Shown here in pieces: positions 20,916-31,197 of a DNA stretch of 64,000 nucleotides (the first letter of the stretch is position 1; the number at the start of each line of letters is the position of its first letter). The notes under the pieces were generated by a model. The model was not told where the DNA came from. It worked only from the letters and a program-made list of their open reading frames with translations, and searched no databases. The position numbers and the translations under genes are program-made. The DNA is from Plantago ovata. Lineage: Eukaryota; Streptophyta; Magnoliopsida; Lamiales; Plantaginaceae. Location: positions 75,331,766 to 75,395,765 of the forward strand of contig CM051458.1 of the NCBI GenBank assembly GCA_028274465.1. Reading direction: 5' to 3'.

Positions 20916-22077
20916 TGATGAACTGGAATTTGTCAGATTCAAATTAATCAAATAAATTTGTTTTTAGCCAAAGGCAATTCACAACTACAACGAAAACCGT
21001 AGTGTAGCAGTAAAATAACCTCGAGTGTCGATCTCTAAGGACTATAACTAGCTTTATCTAATTTAACTCTAAACTATAAAATCAACAGATGACTTAGCAC
21101 AGATTTTTCTTATCAAGATAATGGAAGTTAGTGATAGTATGATCATTCAAAGCATAGCAGGTTAATAATCATGCATGAAGTACCCGATCGTTTTGCATAG
21201 AGATCTAAGATCATGAATTGTCCAACGTGTTCCGTTCAATTCAACACTACGAAGATAGAGGGCTTAGATAGATCAAAGAAATAAAGCAATAACTCAAAGT
21301 CTGATTCGCATTACCGCCATCATGCATAATTAATAACCCTTCGCTAAGAAATCACATACTATCACCAACGATAGATTTAGCTACTCATAGATGTCATGCA
21401 ATCAACAGAAATCATAGCAAGGTTGAATGAAAACATGTCGAAAGATATAAATATAAATTGAAAAATCTGAGATACAATGTTACCGAAGGTTGTCAATCTC
21501 CGAAGAATCGCCATCTCACAAGCTCCAAATTGATAAGAAAAATTGTCTCCTATGCTAAGAATTCCCAGAACAGGCTCTGGAGAATTCCTACCTAAAAGTA
21601 ATGAGAAAGGTATGAAAAAAGGTCTGAGAAAAGTATGAAAAAACGTAGAAAACAGCAACTATATATAGGAGTTCGACAGGCGTGGGGCGAGTCGCCCCAC
21701 ACACCGGGCGAACCGCCTGGTGTGGGGCGAACCGCCCCGCATCCCGGGCGAATCGCCGGGAGTTCCAGTCGGCGAGAGACGCGTTTTTGGATTTCTTTTC
21801 CTTTTCGGACTCGGTTTTTGCCTTCTAGTGACCTTTAAGCCTTCAGACTCGACCCCTAGACTTCAAATCCCATCCGGAATCTTCTAGATACTCCAAAAAT
21901 GTCCTCGGAACACCGATTCTTCGTTCTCTTCAATATAATTGCCCGAAAAACCACGTTTTTCACCTAAAACCTGTAAAATGCAAACTAAAGGGAAACGTGA
22001 CACTATTATAATAAAATGCACTAAAATATAGCTAAATTAACATAGATGATAGCTAAAATAGGTGAAAAATACTCAAA
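20916..22077 (-). repeat. 5' LTR of element G (outer end lost)
   Basis: Matches the 3' LTR closely from TGATGAACTGG to about 22077. The last 25 bp or so (expected ...ACGTTCATCA) are replaced by a TA repeat. A TATA box CTATATATAG lies at 21659-21668, with the GC palindrome block (21677-21765) directly upstream in the sense strand. Confidence 0.8.

Positions 22078-22139
<62 letters not shown>
22078..22139. repeat. (TA)n microsatellite
   Basis: Sixty-two bases of nearly pure TA. A second TA run of 25 bp sits at the other end of element G (13839-13863), so G probably inserted into a TA tract that later changed length and eroded the LTR end. Confidence 0.9.
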
Positions 22140-22141
<2 letters not shown>

Positions 22142-23582
22142 ACTCCTATTGATATCTATAATATACTTTCTTAAAGTTTGGCCGCATAATCTGTCTTTGC
22201 CGCATCTCGTCTCATCTCTTTCATCTCTGTTGTTGCCGCATATATATACTAGTTTCCTCAGCCGTCCTATATATACTAGCCGCATATTCCTCTATATATC
22301 CCCCTCTTGTTTTCACCATGACCAGCTCTTCTGCTCCTGTTGGGAATAACCGCCAGCGTACTCCTCGCACTGTTCCTCCCCCGACTCCCGTACCGGCCAG
22401 CCCACAACATCAGTACGGGCATTGGCAGTGGGTACCTCAATCCACTGCCCCTCCTCCCGCTCCACAGTGCCCGTTTCCTATTACTGCCTGGACCCGACCG
22501 CAACATCCGATCCCGAATTTGACCGTCGGTATCTTGGGCCCTGCTCTTGGCCAACGAGCATATGCGGCTTATGTTGGGACTCCAGCTTCTACTGTCCCGA
22601 ATGATATTAATGCGGCTATGCACACGCTCGCATTACATCCACCAGACCCATCTTGGTACATGGACACCGGCGCAACCTCTCACATGACTTCCACCACTGG
22701 TACTCTCTCGTCTTATTTTAATTTGAGCAATTCTAATTCAAATATTATTGTGGGTAATGGTTAGTCAATTCCGATTCGTGCTTATGGTCATACTAGTAAC
22801 TCTCGCCCACACCCTCCGTTATCTCTCAAAAATGTCTTGCATGCTCCCAACCTTATCAAAAATCTGATTTTTGTCCGTCAATTTACCATCGGTAATTCTG
22901 TGTCAATTGTTTTTTATCCTTATGGATTTTCTGTTCTGGATTTTCAAACGGGGGTGCCTATCATGCGATGCAATAGTCAATGGACTCTATATCCTTTGAC
23001 ATCCCTCACCTCGTCAACATCCAGTCCATCCACCTTTGCTGCAATTTCTTCCGACCTTTGGCATGCACGTTTGGGTCATTCGAGAATTTAAATTTTAGAA
23101 AATCTTCGCTTAGAAGGTATTACTACGTGTACTAAGCCTTCACTTTCTAGCTCTTGTCGTTCTTGTATTCTTGGCAAACATGTGAAATTGCCGTTTTCTT
23201 CTTCTTTGACTACTACTTCGTCGCCTTTTGATATTTTACATAGTGATTTATGGGCATCTCCAGTTTTAAGTACTTCAGGTCATCGATATTATGTGCTTTT
23301 TCTGGATGATTATTCTAATTTTGTATGGACCTTCCCTATATCACACAAGTCTGATGTCTATGATAAATTTGTACTTCTCAAGAATCATATCTCTACCCAA
23401 TTTGAACGTAGTATAAAGAATATTCAATGTGATAATGGGGGAGGGGGGGAGTATGATAATGGTCGTTTTCGTACTTTTGTGCATCCAATGGAATAGGTTT
23501 TCGCTTTTCTTGCCCTCACACCTCTTCTCAAAATGGCAAAGCTGAACGTAAAATCCTGATCCTTCAATAATGTCATGCGCAC
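22140..23582 (+). pseudogene. element A: leader, gag remnant, protease, integrase N-part
   Basis: The leader (22140-22317) repeats GCCGCAT. From ATG 22318 a short start is fused to the Pro-rich C-terminal part of gag. Compared with element D the UBN2-type gag core is missing, so there was an internal deletion. The protease core DTGATSHM is intact (22663 on). Stops at 22762 and 23090 and several shifts break the frame through GAG-pre-integrase (DLWHARLGHSR) and the integrase core (HSDLWAS, FLDDYSNF, a QCDNGG block with extra G residues). The part ends at the solo LTR target site. Confidence 0.8.
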
Positions 23583-24719
23583 TGATGAACCGCGGATGTC
23601 GTGCTCCGAATTCAAGCAAATAAATTTGTAGTTAGCCAAAGGCAATCCACAACTACAACGAAAACCGTAGTGTAGCAGTAGAATGACTCGAGTGTCGTTC
23701 TCTCAGGACTATAACTAGCTTTATCTATTTAACAAGAGAATATAAAACAGCAGACAGATAGCAAAAGGGGGTTTCTAGCAGATAATGTAGATTGGTGATA
23801 GTATGGTCCTTCTTAACATAACGGGTCGATAATCATGCATAAATTCCTCGGTCTTGCATAGAGATCTTTGAATCAATCTAGTGTCCTGTTGCAAATATTA
23901 AGCACTACGAAGATAATGCGCGATATAGCCATTAGCATGATTATCTTCCCTTCGCTAAGAATTCACATACTACCACCAATGATAAGTTTAGCTACTCATA
24001 ATAGGCATGCAATCAACAGAAATCATAGAAGAAAACATATTGAAAGATATATAAAACAAGTATATTAAATTGTAAGATACAAGTTACCGAAGGTTGTCAA
24101 TCTCCGAAGAATTGCGATCCTACGAGCTCCAATCCGCTATGAAAAAGTATCCCCTAAGCTACAGAACTCCCAGGACAGGCCCCGGGAAGTTCCTACCTAA
24201 AACTATAGAGAGAGGTGAGAAAGTAGGTCTGGAAAGATATGATTTTCGGAGAAAACTGAGCAACTATATTAGGCCCCGAAATACTGTGGGGCGGTTCGCC
24301 CCACACCCGCGGCGGTTCGCCCGGTGTGCGGCGGTGCGCCCCACGTCTGGGGCTGTTAGCCCCAGAGAAAATTTCGCGGAATTCTGCGTTTTCGACGCGT
24401 TTTTGGATTTCTTCCCCTTTTCGGACTCGGTTTCTGTCTTCTCGTGGCCTTCTAACCTCCAGATTCGACCCCTAGACTCCAAATCCTATCCGGAAACCTT
24501 CAGATACTCCAAATAGGGTTCTGGAACACCAATTCCTTGTCAACTTCAATATAATTGCCCGAAAATCCTCGATTTTCAACCAAAACCTGTAAAATATAAT
24601 CTAAAGGGAAACGTGACACTATTCTAATAAAATGCACTAAAATATAGCTAAATTAACATAGAGGATAGCTAAAATAGGTGAAAAAGACCTAAATGAAAGT
24701 GTAAAATACACATTCATCA
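23583..24719. repeat. solo LTR of the G family (copy 3)
   Basis: 1137 bp, TGATGAAC...ATTCATCA, flanked by perfect 5-bp duplications CGCAC at 23578-23582 and 24720-24724. There is no internal region, so it arose by LTR-LTR recombination. The GC-rich palindrome block is at 24286-24365. Same orientation as the element G LTRs. Confidence 0.9.
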
Positions 24720-24855
24720 CGCACCTTATTGACTCATGCGTCCTTACCTCCATCATTTTGGCATCATGCCCTCCAAATGGCCACCTATCTCATTAATATT
24801 TTGCCTAGTAAATATTAAATCATGCCTCTCCAGTTCAACTCCTTTATCATCGTAT
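24720..24855 (+). pseudogene. element A: integrase C-terminal piece
   Basis: Continues the integrase after the solo LTR: RTLLTHASLPPSFWHHALQ, then a stop. It ends at CGTAT (24851-24855), the target duplication of element B. The protein resumes at 35826. Confidence 0.8.
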
Positions 24856-26828
24856 TGTTAGAAAAAGTGAGAAAATTTTCCTCTAAGGCTAAGCAGCGGA
24901 AGTTTAAATTTTTTTTTAATCTCACTAAAACTGATATGACTATACTGTTTATTAAACTGGAAGAAATCACTTACGTGTCCTCCAGTAGATAAGAAAATTG
25001 ACCGGGTAGTTGTTCCTCAATCTCCAGACAAAGCCTTGCAATCTCCTCGTCCGACTGGTTGATTTCTTCTTCGTCAGAGATGAAATCTTCGTCAACAAAA
25101 TCTCCAAGATGGCGCATCAACAGGTTGATTAATTCCTTCGACCTTGGTATCCACGGGCAATGTTTCCACAAGAACGCTAGGAGCTTCTTCTGTGTTTTTG
25201 AACTACTGAGAAAAATTATTCTTTCTGACTATCAGAGAAGAATATTTTACGTGTTGTTGGAATAGAATAGAAGACTGACTTTCTTTCTTTCTGATTTAGT
25301 CAGTTAGTTAGTTCAGAAAATCACGTAAGATTTTACCAAGTAAATCTTACTGACTAAAAGACTCATCAAGTCAACAACTAACTAACTAAGAGATAATAAT
25401 AAAATTATTTCAGTCAAAACAAAAAGAATAAGTCCAAAAAGGAAAAAGGGGGAGAGAAAGAAAAGAGGAAGAAGAAAACGTGGGGCAGCTCCCAGCTGCC
25501 CACACGTTTCACTTGGCGCGTGCACTGCACGCGCCAAGTTACACTCGCCTGGCACGTGCACAACACGCGCCAGGCTGAGAGTTCAGCTGTGCCGTTAGGC
25601 CCAGCTGATTTACTTCTTCTTCTCTGGGCCTCTCTCTCTTAAATCACGTCCAAGTTCACAAGTCTTCAATTAATTAATTAAATCCAATTCAAATCAATTA
25701 ATTATATTTGTAAGATATATTCCATATATAATAAATTAATATTAATCTAATCAATAATAATTCTATTATATTTATGTATAATAATTTAATATTAATCTAA
25801 TTAATATTTAATTCAATATACATAGCTCATTTGTAGAAACACCACCTTGAAGTGTGACCCATAGGGCCTTGCACATTAAGCAATAATCTAATTAAGGTCA
25901 CGATAAATTCCTAGACAATTTATCAGACAATATTAATATGCAAGGAACGTTTGTGAGGAAAACAAACCACCTGTAGCGTGGGGTACTTTGATGATACGGT
26001 CCCTTCATTCACGAATACCCGAATGAGTCTAGAATATGGTTATGTGTCTATTCTAACAACTCCATTCATTTTCTCTCAATCTTATTAGTCGATCCATGAA
26101 TTATGTCCAAACACCATTTTGACATATTCACATACGGTGGTCACCTGTTTTGTGATCGCACTAAATATGAGAAGTGAGTATTCTCTCCTTGTATCTATTA
26201 CGGAGGAATGAATCCTATCTTGGCCCAATCACTCACACCATATGTTTCCTAATGTACCCAACGCATGCCGTATCTACCCTACTTTAAGAGTGCAAGCGTT
26301 GCGCATGGTCAAAGTACATTATTTCACATATGATGTAGTATTGGGCTCAAGTCTAAGGACTACTAACATCACCCCACACATCGATACTACCATAGACACT
26401 TAAATAGATTTACCAAATGGTTTCTCGATTGGGTATGCCAACACTCTCCAAAGTGTTCATATGCTCATTATGAATAACCAGGTTCATTCGTAGCAGTGAG
26501 ACCTGCTACATCCTCAAAGGATCTAATGCAGCATATGCTAGCTTCAATTGCATCATTGATATCCCGTATCTCAATGACCTTCAGCTAGTGGCTTATTTTA
26601 GGACTTAATTATTGACACACAAGCTCCCACTAACTTGGTGATTACCTTAAGTCCTTGGGAACATTTTATTGAACAATTCAAACAACCAAATAATGTATTC
26701 ATAAAATGTAGTGCCAATTGTATTTAATAATGTGTAAGTACATGAACATAGATAAATAACAATAACTGAATGTGATCAAGTACATATCGTCCCTATCGTA
26801 GGTTGTCTCTAGGACATATATACTTTCA
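24856..26828 (-). repeat. 3' LTR of element B
   Basis: 1973 bp, TGTTAGAAAAAG...ATACTTTCA. Contains three successive GC-rich hairpins at 25480-25504, 25512-25538 and 25547-25575 and a 66-codon acidic ORF (25171-24971) that ends at a splice-donor-like GTAAGT. The pairing LTR at 33860-35825 has the same features. Confidence 0.92.
24971..25171 (-). CDS. short acidic ORF inside LTR B (3' LTR copy)
   Basis: Sixty-six codons with DFVDEDFISDEEEINQSDEE and a Leu/Glu-rich helix. The 5' LTR copy (34174-33974) is open with three residue changes. The last codons overlap AC|GTAAGT, a strong splice donor, so this may be an upstream ORF or first exon of a spliced transcript and not a separate gene. Coding status is uncertain. 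Confidence 0.35.
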   Translation of the reverse strand: MWKHCPWIPRSKELINLLMRHLGDFVDEDFISDEEEINQSDEEIARLCLEIEEQLPGQFSYLLEDT

Positions 26829-26842
26829 ATCTCCCACTTGGC

Positions 26843-29596
26843 CTAGAGCCAATCACCTACGTGTCTAACACCTATGTTGTTGAAATGTCTAACATGTTTG
26901 TCAATGTTCAACACTTTGGTGAAAGGATCTGCCACATTTTCCTCAGTGGAAACTCGTTCTATAGATACTTCTCCTCTAGCTATCATCTCTCTAATTAGAT
27001 GATACTTCCTAGGTACATGCTTATTCTTGTTAGTGGATCTTGGTTCCTTTGCTTGTGCAACAGCGCCTTCGTTGTCGCAGTAGACCGTTATAGGACTACT
27101 ATTAGGAACTACCCCTAGTTCCTTTAGGAATTCTGAAATCCAGACAACCTCCTTTGAGGCTTCTGCAACAGCAATGTACTCGGATTCGGTCGTAGAATTA
27201 GCCAAGGTGGATTGCTTTGAACTCTTCCAAGTGACGGCTCCACCATTGAGTGTAAACACATACCCAGTTTGTGATTTGTAGTCGTCTGGGTCCGATTGGA
27301 AACCAGCATCGACATAACCACTCATTCGCAACTCTTGTTGTCCACCATATACCAGAAAGGAATCTTTAGTTCTTCTAAGATACTTAAGAATTACTTTCAC
27401 AGCTATCCAGTGTTTCATACCTGGATTCTGTTGGTGTCGACAAGTACAGCTAAGCGCATATGCCACATCTGGCCTTGTACAATTCATGGCATACATGATA
27501 GATCCAATAGCTGATGCATATGGGATTCTTTTCATGTGTTCGATCTCCTCATCTGTAGAAGGACTATCCTTCGTAGTGAGAGCAACGCCATGTCTAGCTG
27601 GTAAGAAACCTTTATTGGATCCATCCATATTAAAGCGTTTCACTATTTTGTCGACATATGTGGACTGTGACAACCCTAACAATCTTCGGGATCTATCCCT
27701 ATGGATTTTGATTCCAAGAATGTAACAGGCTTCACCTAAGTCTTTCATCGAGAAAGTCTTAGATAACCACTCCTTTGTGGATCGTAACATTTGGACATTG
27801 TTTCCCATGATTAATATGTCATCAACATATATAACCATGAAAACAATTCCAGCATCGCTGCGCTTAACATAAACGCATGGATCTTCCGCACATCTGATGT
27901 AGTCAAACGATTTGACTGCTTCATCAAAGCGAATATTCCAACTCCTTGAGGCTTGCTTTAGTCCATAAATGGATCTCTTTAGCTTGCAAACTAATTTGGG
28001 ATTTGACTCAGATGTAAAACCTTCAGGTTGTATCATATACACCTCTTCCTCGAGATTTCCGTTAAGGAAAGCAGTTTTCACATCCATTTGCCAAATCTCA
28101 TAATCATAGTATGCTGCTATAGCAAGTAAAATTCGAATAGACTTAAGCTTGGCTACTGGTGAAAAAGTTTCAGCATAATCGATACCATATCGTTGTCTAT
28201 AACCTTTCGCCACCAGCCTGGCCTTGTATGTCTGTATGTTGCCATCAGCATCTGTTTTCCAAGTTTCATCATAATCGATACCATATCGTTGACTATAACC
28301 TTTCGCCACCAGCCTGGCCTTGTATGTCTGTATGTTGCCATCAACATCTGTTTTGCTCTTGGAAACCCATTTGCAACCGATAGGTCTAACCCCTTCTGGT
28401 GCATCAACCAAGTCCCATACTTGATTCTCATACATTGAGTCTATTTCGGATTTCATGGCTTCTTGCCACCTTCTTGAATCAGTGTCCAACATTGCTTCTT
28501 TGTATGTCTTAGGGTCATCTTTGTGAGATAAGTCAAGTTCAAACTTGTCATCCTCCAAGAGTAAACTTATCTTCTTGGAAGCTCTCACTTCTAACCTTTT
28601 AGACCGACGGAGTGCGGGTTTGTTTGGTTGTAATGGTTGTATATTCTGATTGTGAGATGGTTCAACTTGTTCAATCTGTTGAACAGTTGAAGGCGGGTCA
28701 GATGCTACAGTTGCACGTGGTTCATGTGCAACGGTTGCAACTGTATCCTGGGGAGTTGGTTCCGACATGACCTGTTGAACCGTTCCAGTCGGTTCAGTCA
28801 ATGTCGGCTTGGTAGGGGAATTTTGGGAATTAGTCAAATTTCCTAAAATGCTCCCACTGGCTGGCAGATATCTTCCCAGAGATGTGCTTGAGCCATAAGA
28901 TCCTCCTTGAGCTCCCACTGAATCATTGTCATAACTATTTGACAATTCATTAACCTCAATGTTATTTTCTTGTTCTTGGATTTCCTCGAGTTCTATCTCA
29001 TTTCTACTATGTTGCTTGAAGACATAATCATCTTCCAGAAAGGCAGCCTGTCTGGAAACAATGATGTTATGTTCCTCAGGCAGATAGAAGTAGTAACCCT
29101 TGGTTTCCTTAGGATATCCAATAAAATAACATTTCTCACTTTTGGGTTCCAGTTTCCCTGCGAGCATTATTTTCACATATGCTGGACAACCCCAGGCATG
29201 CATATGTGAAAGACTTGGCTTCTTGCCATACCATAACTCATACGGTGTTTTCTCGACTGATTTGGATGGAACCCTATTCAGAATATAGTTTGAGTCTAGT
29301 AACGCGTATCCCCATAAGAAGATTGGAAGAGTTGTGAAATTCATCATGGATCTTACCATGTCTAACAAAGTTCGATTTCTCCTCTCAGAAACACCATTCA
29401 TTTGTGGTGTTCCTGGTGGAGTCCATTGTGATTGAATTCCATTAAGCTTTAAGTAATCCAAAAATTCCTTACTTAAGTATTCTCCTCCTCGATCTGATCG
29501 AAGAGTCTTAATACTTCTTTCAAGTTGTTTCTCAACTTCAACCTTATATTCTTTAAATTTCTCAAAAGCTTCAGATTTGTGTTCCATAAGATACAC
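26843..29596 (-). CDS. element B pol: integrase (C part), reverse transcriptase, RNase H
   Basis: A 917-codon open frame. Integrase catalytic residues are visible in TLRSDRGGEYLSKEF and in GVSERRNRTLLDMVRSMM near residues 35-85. A Pro/Thr/Gln-rich linker follows. Reverse transcriptase starts near residue 385 and carries the IYVDDILIM active site near residue 595. RNase H follows with a TESEYIAVAEASKE block and the ENVADPFTK end. A 94-bp segment in the RT fingers is tandemly duplicated in frame (28165-28258 and 28261-28354), which should disturb the polymerase fold. The first codon is not a natural start, because the frame continues from the upstream ORF by a one-base shift. Confidence 0.9.
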   Translation of the reverse strand: MYLMEHKSEAFEKFKEYKVEVEKQLERSIKTLRSDRGGEYLSKEFLDYLKLNGIQSQWTPPGTPQMNGVSERRNRTLLDMVRSMMNFTTLPIFLWGYALLDSNYILNRVPSKSVEKTPYELWYGKKPSLSHMHAWGCPAYVKIMLAGKLEPKSEKCYFIGYPKETKGYYFYLPEEHNIIVSRQAAFLEDDYVFKQHSRNEIELEEIQEQENNIEVNELSNSYDNDSVGAQGGSYGSSTSLGRYLPASGSILGNLTNSQNSPTKPTLTEPTGTVQQVMSEPTPQDTVATVAHEPRATVASDPPSTVQQIEQVEPSHNQNIQPLQPNKPALRRSKRLEVRASKKISLLLEDDKFELDLSHKDDPKTYKEAMLDTDSRRWQEAMKSEIDSMYENQVWDLVDAPEGVRPIGCKWVSKSKTDVDGNIQTYKARLVAKGYSQRYGIDYDETWKTDADGNIQTYKARLVAKGYRQRYGIDYAETFSPVAKLKSIRILLAIAAYYDYEIWQMDVKTAFLNGNLEEEVYMIQPEGFTSESNPKLVCKLKRSIYGLKQASRSWNIRFDEAVKSFDYIRCAEDPCVYVKRSDAGIVFMVIYVDDILIMGNNVQMLRSTKEWLSKTFSMKDLGEACYILGIKIHRDRSRRLLGLSQSTYVDKIVKRFNMDGSNKGFLPARHGVALTTKDSPSTDEEIEHMKRIPYASAIGSIMYAMNCTRPDVAYALSCTCRHQQNPGMKHWIAVKVILKYLRRTKDSFLVYGGQQELRMSGYVDAGFQSDPDDYKSQTGYVFTLNGGAVTWKSSKQSTLANSTTESEYIAVAEASKEVVWISEFLKELGVVPNSSPITVYCDNEGAVAQAKEPRSTNKNKHVPRKYHLIREMIARGEVSIERVSTEENVADPFTKVLNIDKHVRHFNNIGVRHVGDWL

Positions 29597-29628
29597 ATAG
29601 CCAAACCTAGAGAAATCATCGGTAAAGG

Positions 29629-31197
29629 TTATGAAGTAAGAATACCCACCCCTAGCTGAGTTTTAAAAGGTCCACACACATCAGAGTGAACTAACTCAAG
29701 TACTTGTTTAGCACGAGTACCTTTTCCGGAAAAAGGTTTCTTGATCATTTTTCCTTTAAGACATGATTCACAATTCCCATATGATTCAAAATCAAATGGT
29801 GCTAAATAGTCTAACTTTCTTAACCTTGCAATTATTGTCTCATTAATGTGACCAAGTCTACAATGCCACAAGTAAGTGATATTTCTTGAATTATCAAGCT
29901 TTGGTCGTTTGTTTTGTATATGAAATAAATTATGTCTACATTCAAGTAAGTACAAACCATTCATAAGAGGAGCATTTCCAATATCAATACCATTATGCGA
30001 AAAGTAACAATTATTATTGGCAAAACGGAAGGAAAACCCTTCATTGTCTAACATAGGAATGGAAATAATGTTTCTTACAATAGAAGGAACGAAATAACAA
30101 TTATTCAATTCTAAAACAAAACCCGAGGGTAAATTTAATCTATACGTTCCAACACGTAGGGCAGCAACGGACGATCCATTTCCTACGCGTAGATCAATTT
30201 CCCTTGGTCTAACCTGTCGGCTATCAATGAGCCCCTGCAAATTGTTACAAATGTGTGAGCCACAAGCAGTATCTAATACCCAACAATTCGAGTTTTGTGT
30301 AGACATATTTATCTCAATGACAAACATACCTTGATGGGAGCCAGATGCACCATGCGTGGTCACAACTCCATCAGCAATTGCCTTTGGGCAGTCTCTCTTC
30401 CAGTGTCCTTTCTGCTTGCAGTAAAGACACGTCTCCTTCTCCATGTTCACCACCTTCTTCTGATTTCCAGCCTTACGCTTAAAAACCTTAGCCTTAGGTC
30501 CAATCTTTGGCTTCTTGGTTTGCTTAGTCTTACCCTTTGAGCCATAGCCCTTAGGGTGAGCCTTCGCAGATGATCCAACCAACATAACAGACTTCCTCTT
30601 AGGTTGAGCCTGTTCATAGGTCTTAAGCATATTATGGACTTCAGGAAGTGTAGCATCCTTGGCATTCATATTGTAATTCATGATGAATGTGGAATATGAA
30701 TCCGGCAATGATTGAAGGATGATGATGACTGAAACACGGTTCTCAAATTTGATTCCAGCAGTTGCCAGTTTCTCAATGAGTCCAATCATCTTCAGCACGT
30801 GTTCAGACACATTCCCTCCTTCAGACATCCTCATTTTGAAGATTTCTCTAAGAAGATCAAATTCAACACTCTTAGAAACAGTTCCAAAGAGGCTTTTGAG
30901 GTGCACGAGCATTTCATATGGCATCATGTTTTCATGTTGCCTTTGCAGCTCCATAGTCATTGTAGCTAGCATAACACACTGTGCATTAGCAGCATCATCT
31001 TTGTGCTTCTGGTGAGCAACTTTGTTAAACTTAGCAACCTCAGCAGCAACAGTAGGAGGAGTGGGGATTGGTTCGTCCAAGACGTACTCAATTTTCTCTT
31101 GCCTAAGCACCAAACGAATGTTACGGATCCAATCCATAAAATTTGGACCAGTAAGAGTGCATTTCTCCAAGATCATTCTTATGGATAAATTGGCCAT
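29629..31197 (-). CDS. element B gag, protease and GAG-pre-integrase/integrase start
   Basis: A 522-codon frame from ATG 31197. Gag (UBN2-type) covers about residues 1-215, with TGPNFMDWIRNIRLVLRQE and a VEFDLLREIFKMRM block. Then come a Lys-rich stretch, a zinc knuckle CLYCKQKGHWKRDC near residue 260 and a protease with VLDTACGSHICNN near 310. The GAG-pre-integrase domain has YLWHCRLGHIN and CESCLKGKM (HHCC type). Integrase begins with LVHSDVCGPF. The frame ends at 29629 after a one-base loss near 29660. The alternative frame reads straight into pol. Confidence 0.92.
   Translation of the reverse strand: MANLSIRMILEKCTLTGPNFMDWIRNIRLVLRQEKIEYVLDEPIPTPPTVAAEVAKFNKVAHQKHKDDAANAQCVMLATMTMELQRQHENMMPYEMLVHLKSLFGTVSKSVEFDLLREIFKMRMSEGGNVSEHVLKMIGLIEKLATAGIKFENRVSVIIILQSLPDSYSTFIMNYNMNAKDATLPEVHNMLKTYEQAQPKRKSVMLVGSSAKAHPKGYGSKGKTKQTKKPKIGPKAKVFKRKAGNQKKVVNMEKETCLYCKQKGHWKRDCPKAIADGVVTTHGASGSHQGMFVIEINMSTQNSNCWVLDTACGSHICNNLQGLIDSRQVRPREIDLRVGNGSSVAALRVGTYRLNLPSGFVLELNNCYFVPSIVRNIISIPMLDNEGFSFRFANNNCYFSHNGIDIGNAPLMNGLYLLECRHNLFHIQNKRPKLDNSRNITYLWHCRLGHINETIIARLRKLDYLAPFDFESYGNCESCLKGKMIKKPFSGKGTRAKQVLELVHSDVCGPFKTQLGVGILTS

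Larger units (their letters stand above)
13864..22077 (-). mobile_element. Element G: gag-protease-only LTR retrotransposon, Athila/Tat-like (TR-GAG type)
   Basis: An 8.2-kb minus-strand element with two LTRs of about 1.19 kb, a tRNA-Asp-type primer binding site, a gag-protease ORF, a second degenerate ORF and a polypurine tract TTTGGGGAGTT, but no reverse transcriptase, RNase H or integrase. The stretch GTTGCTTGAGGACAAGCAAA before the tract is characteristic of Athila/Tat-lineage gypsy elements. Such gag-only elements are known as TR-GAG and depend on a partner for Pol. It sits in a TA microsatellite inside element A. Confidence 0.82.
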
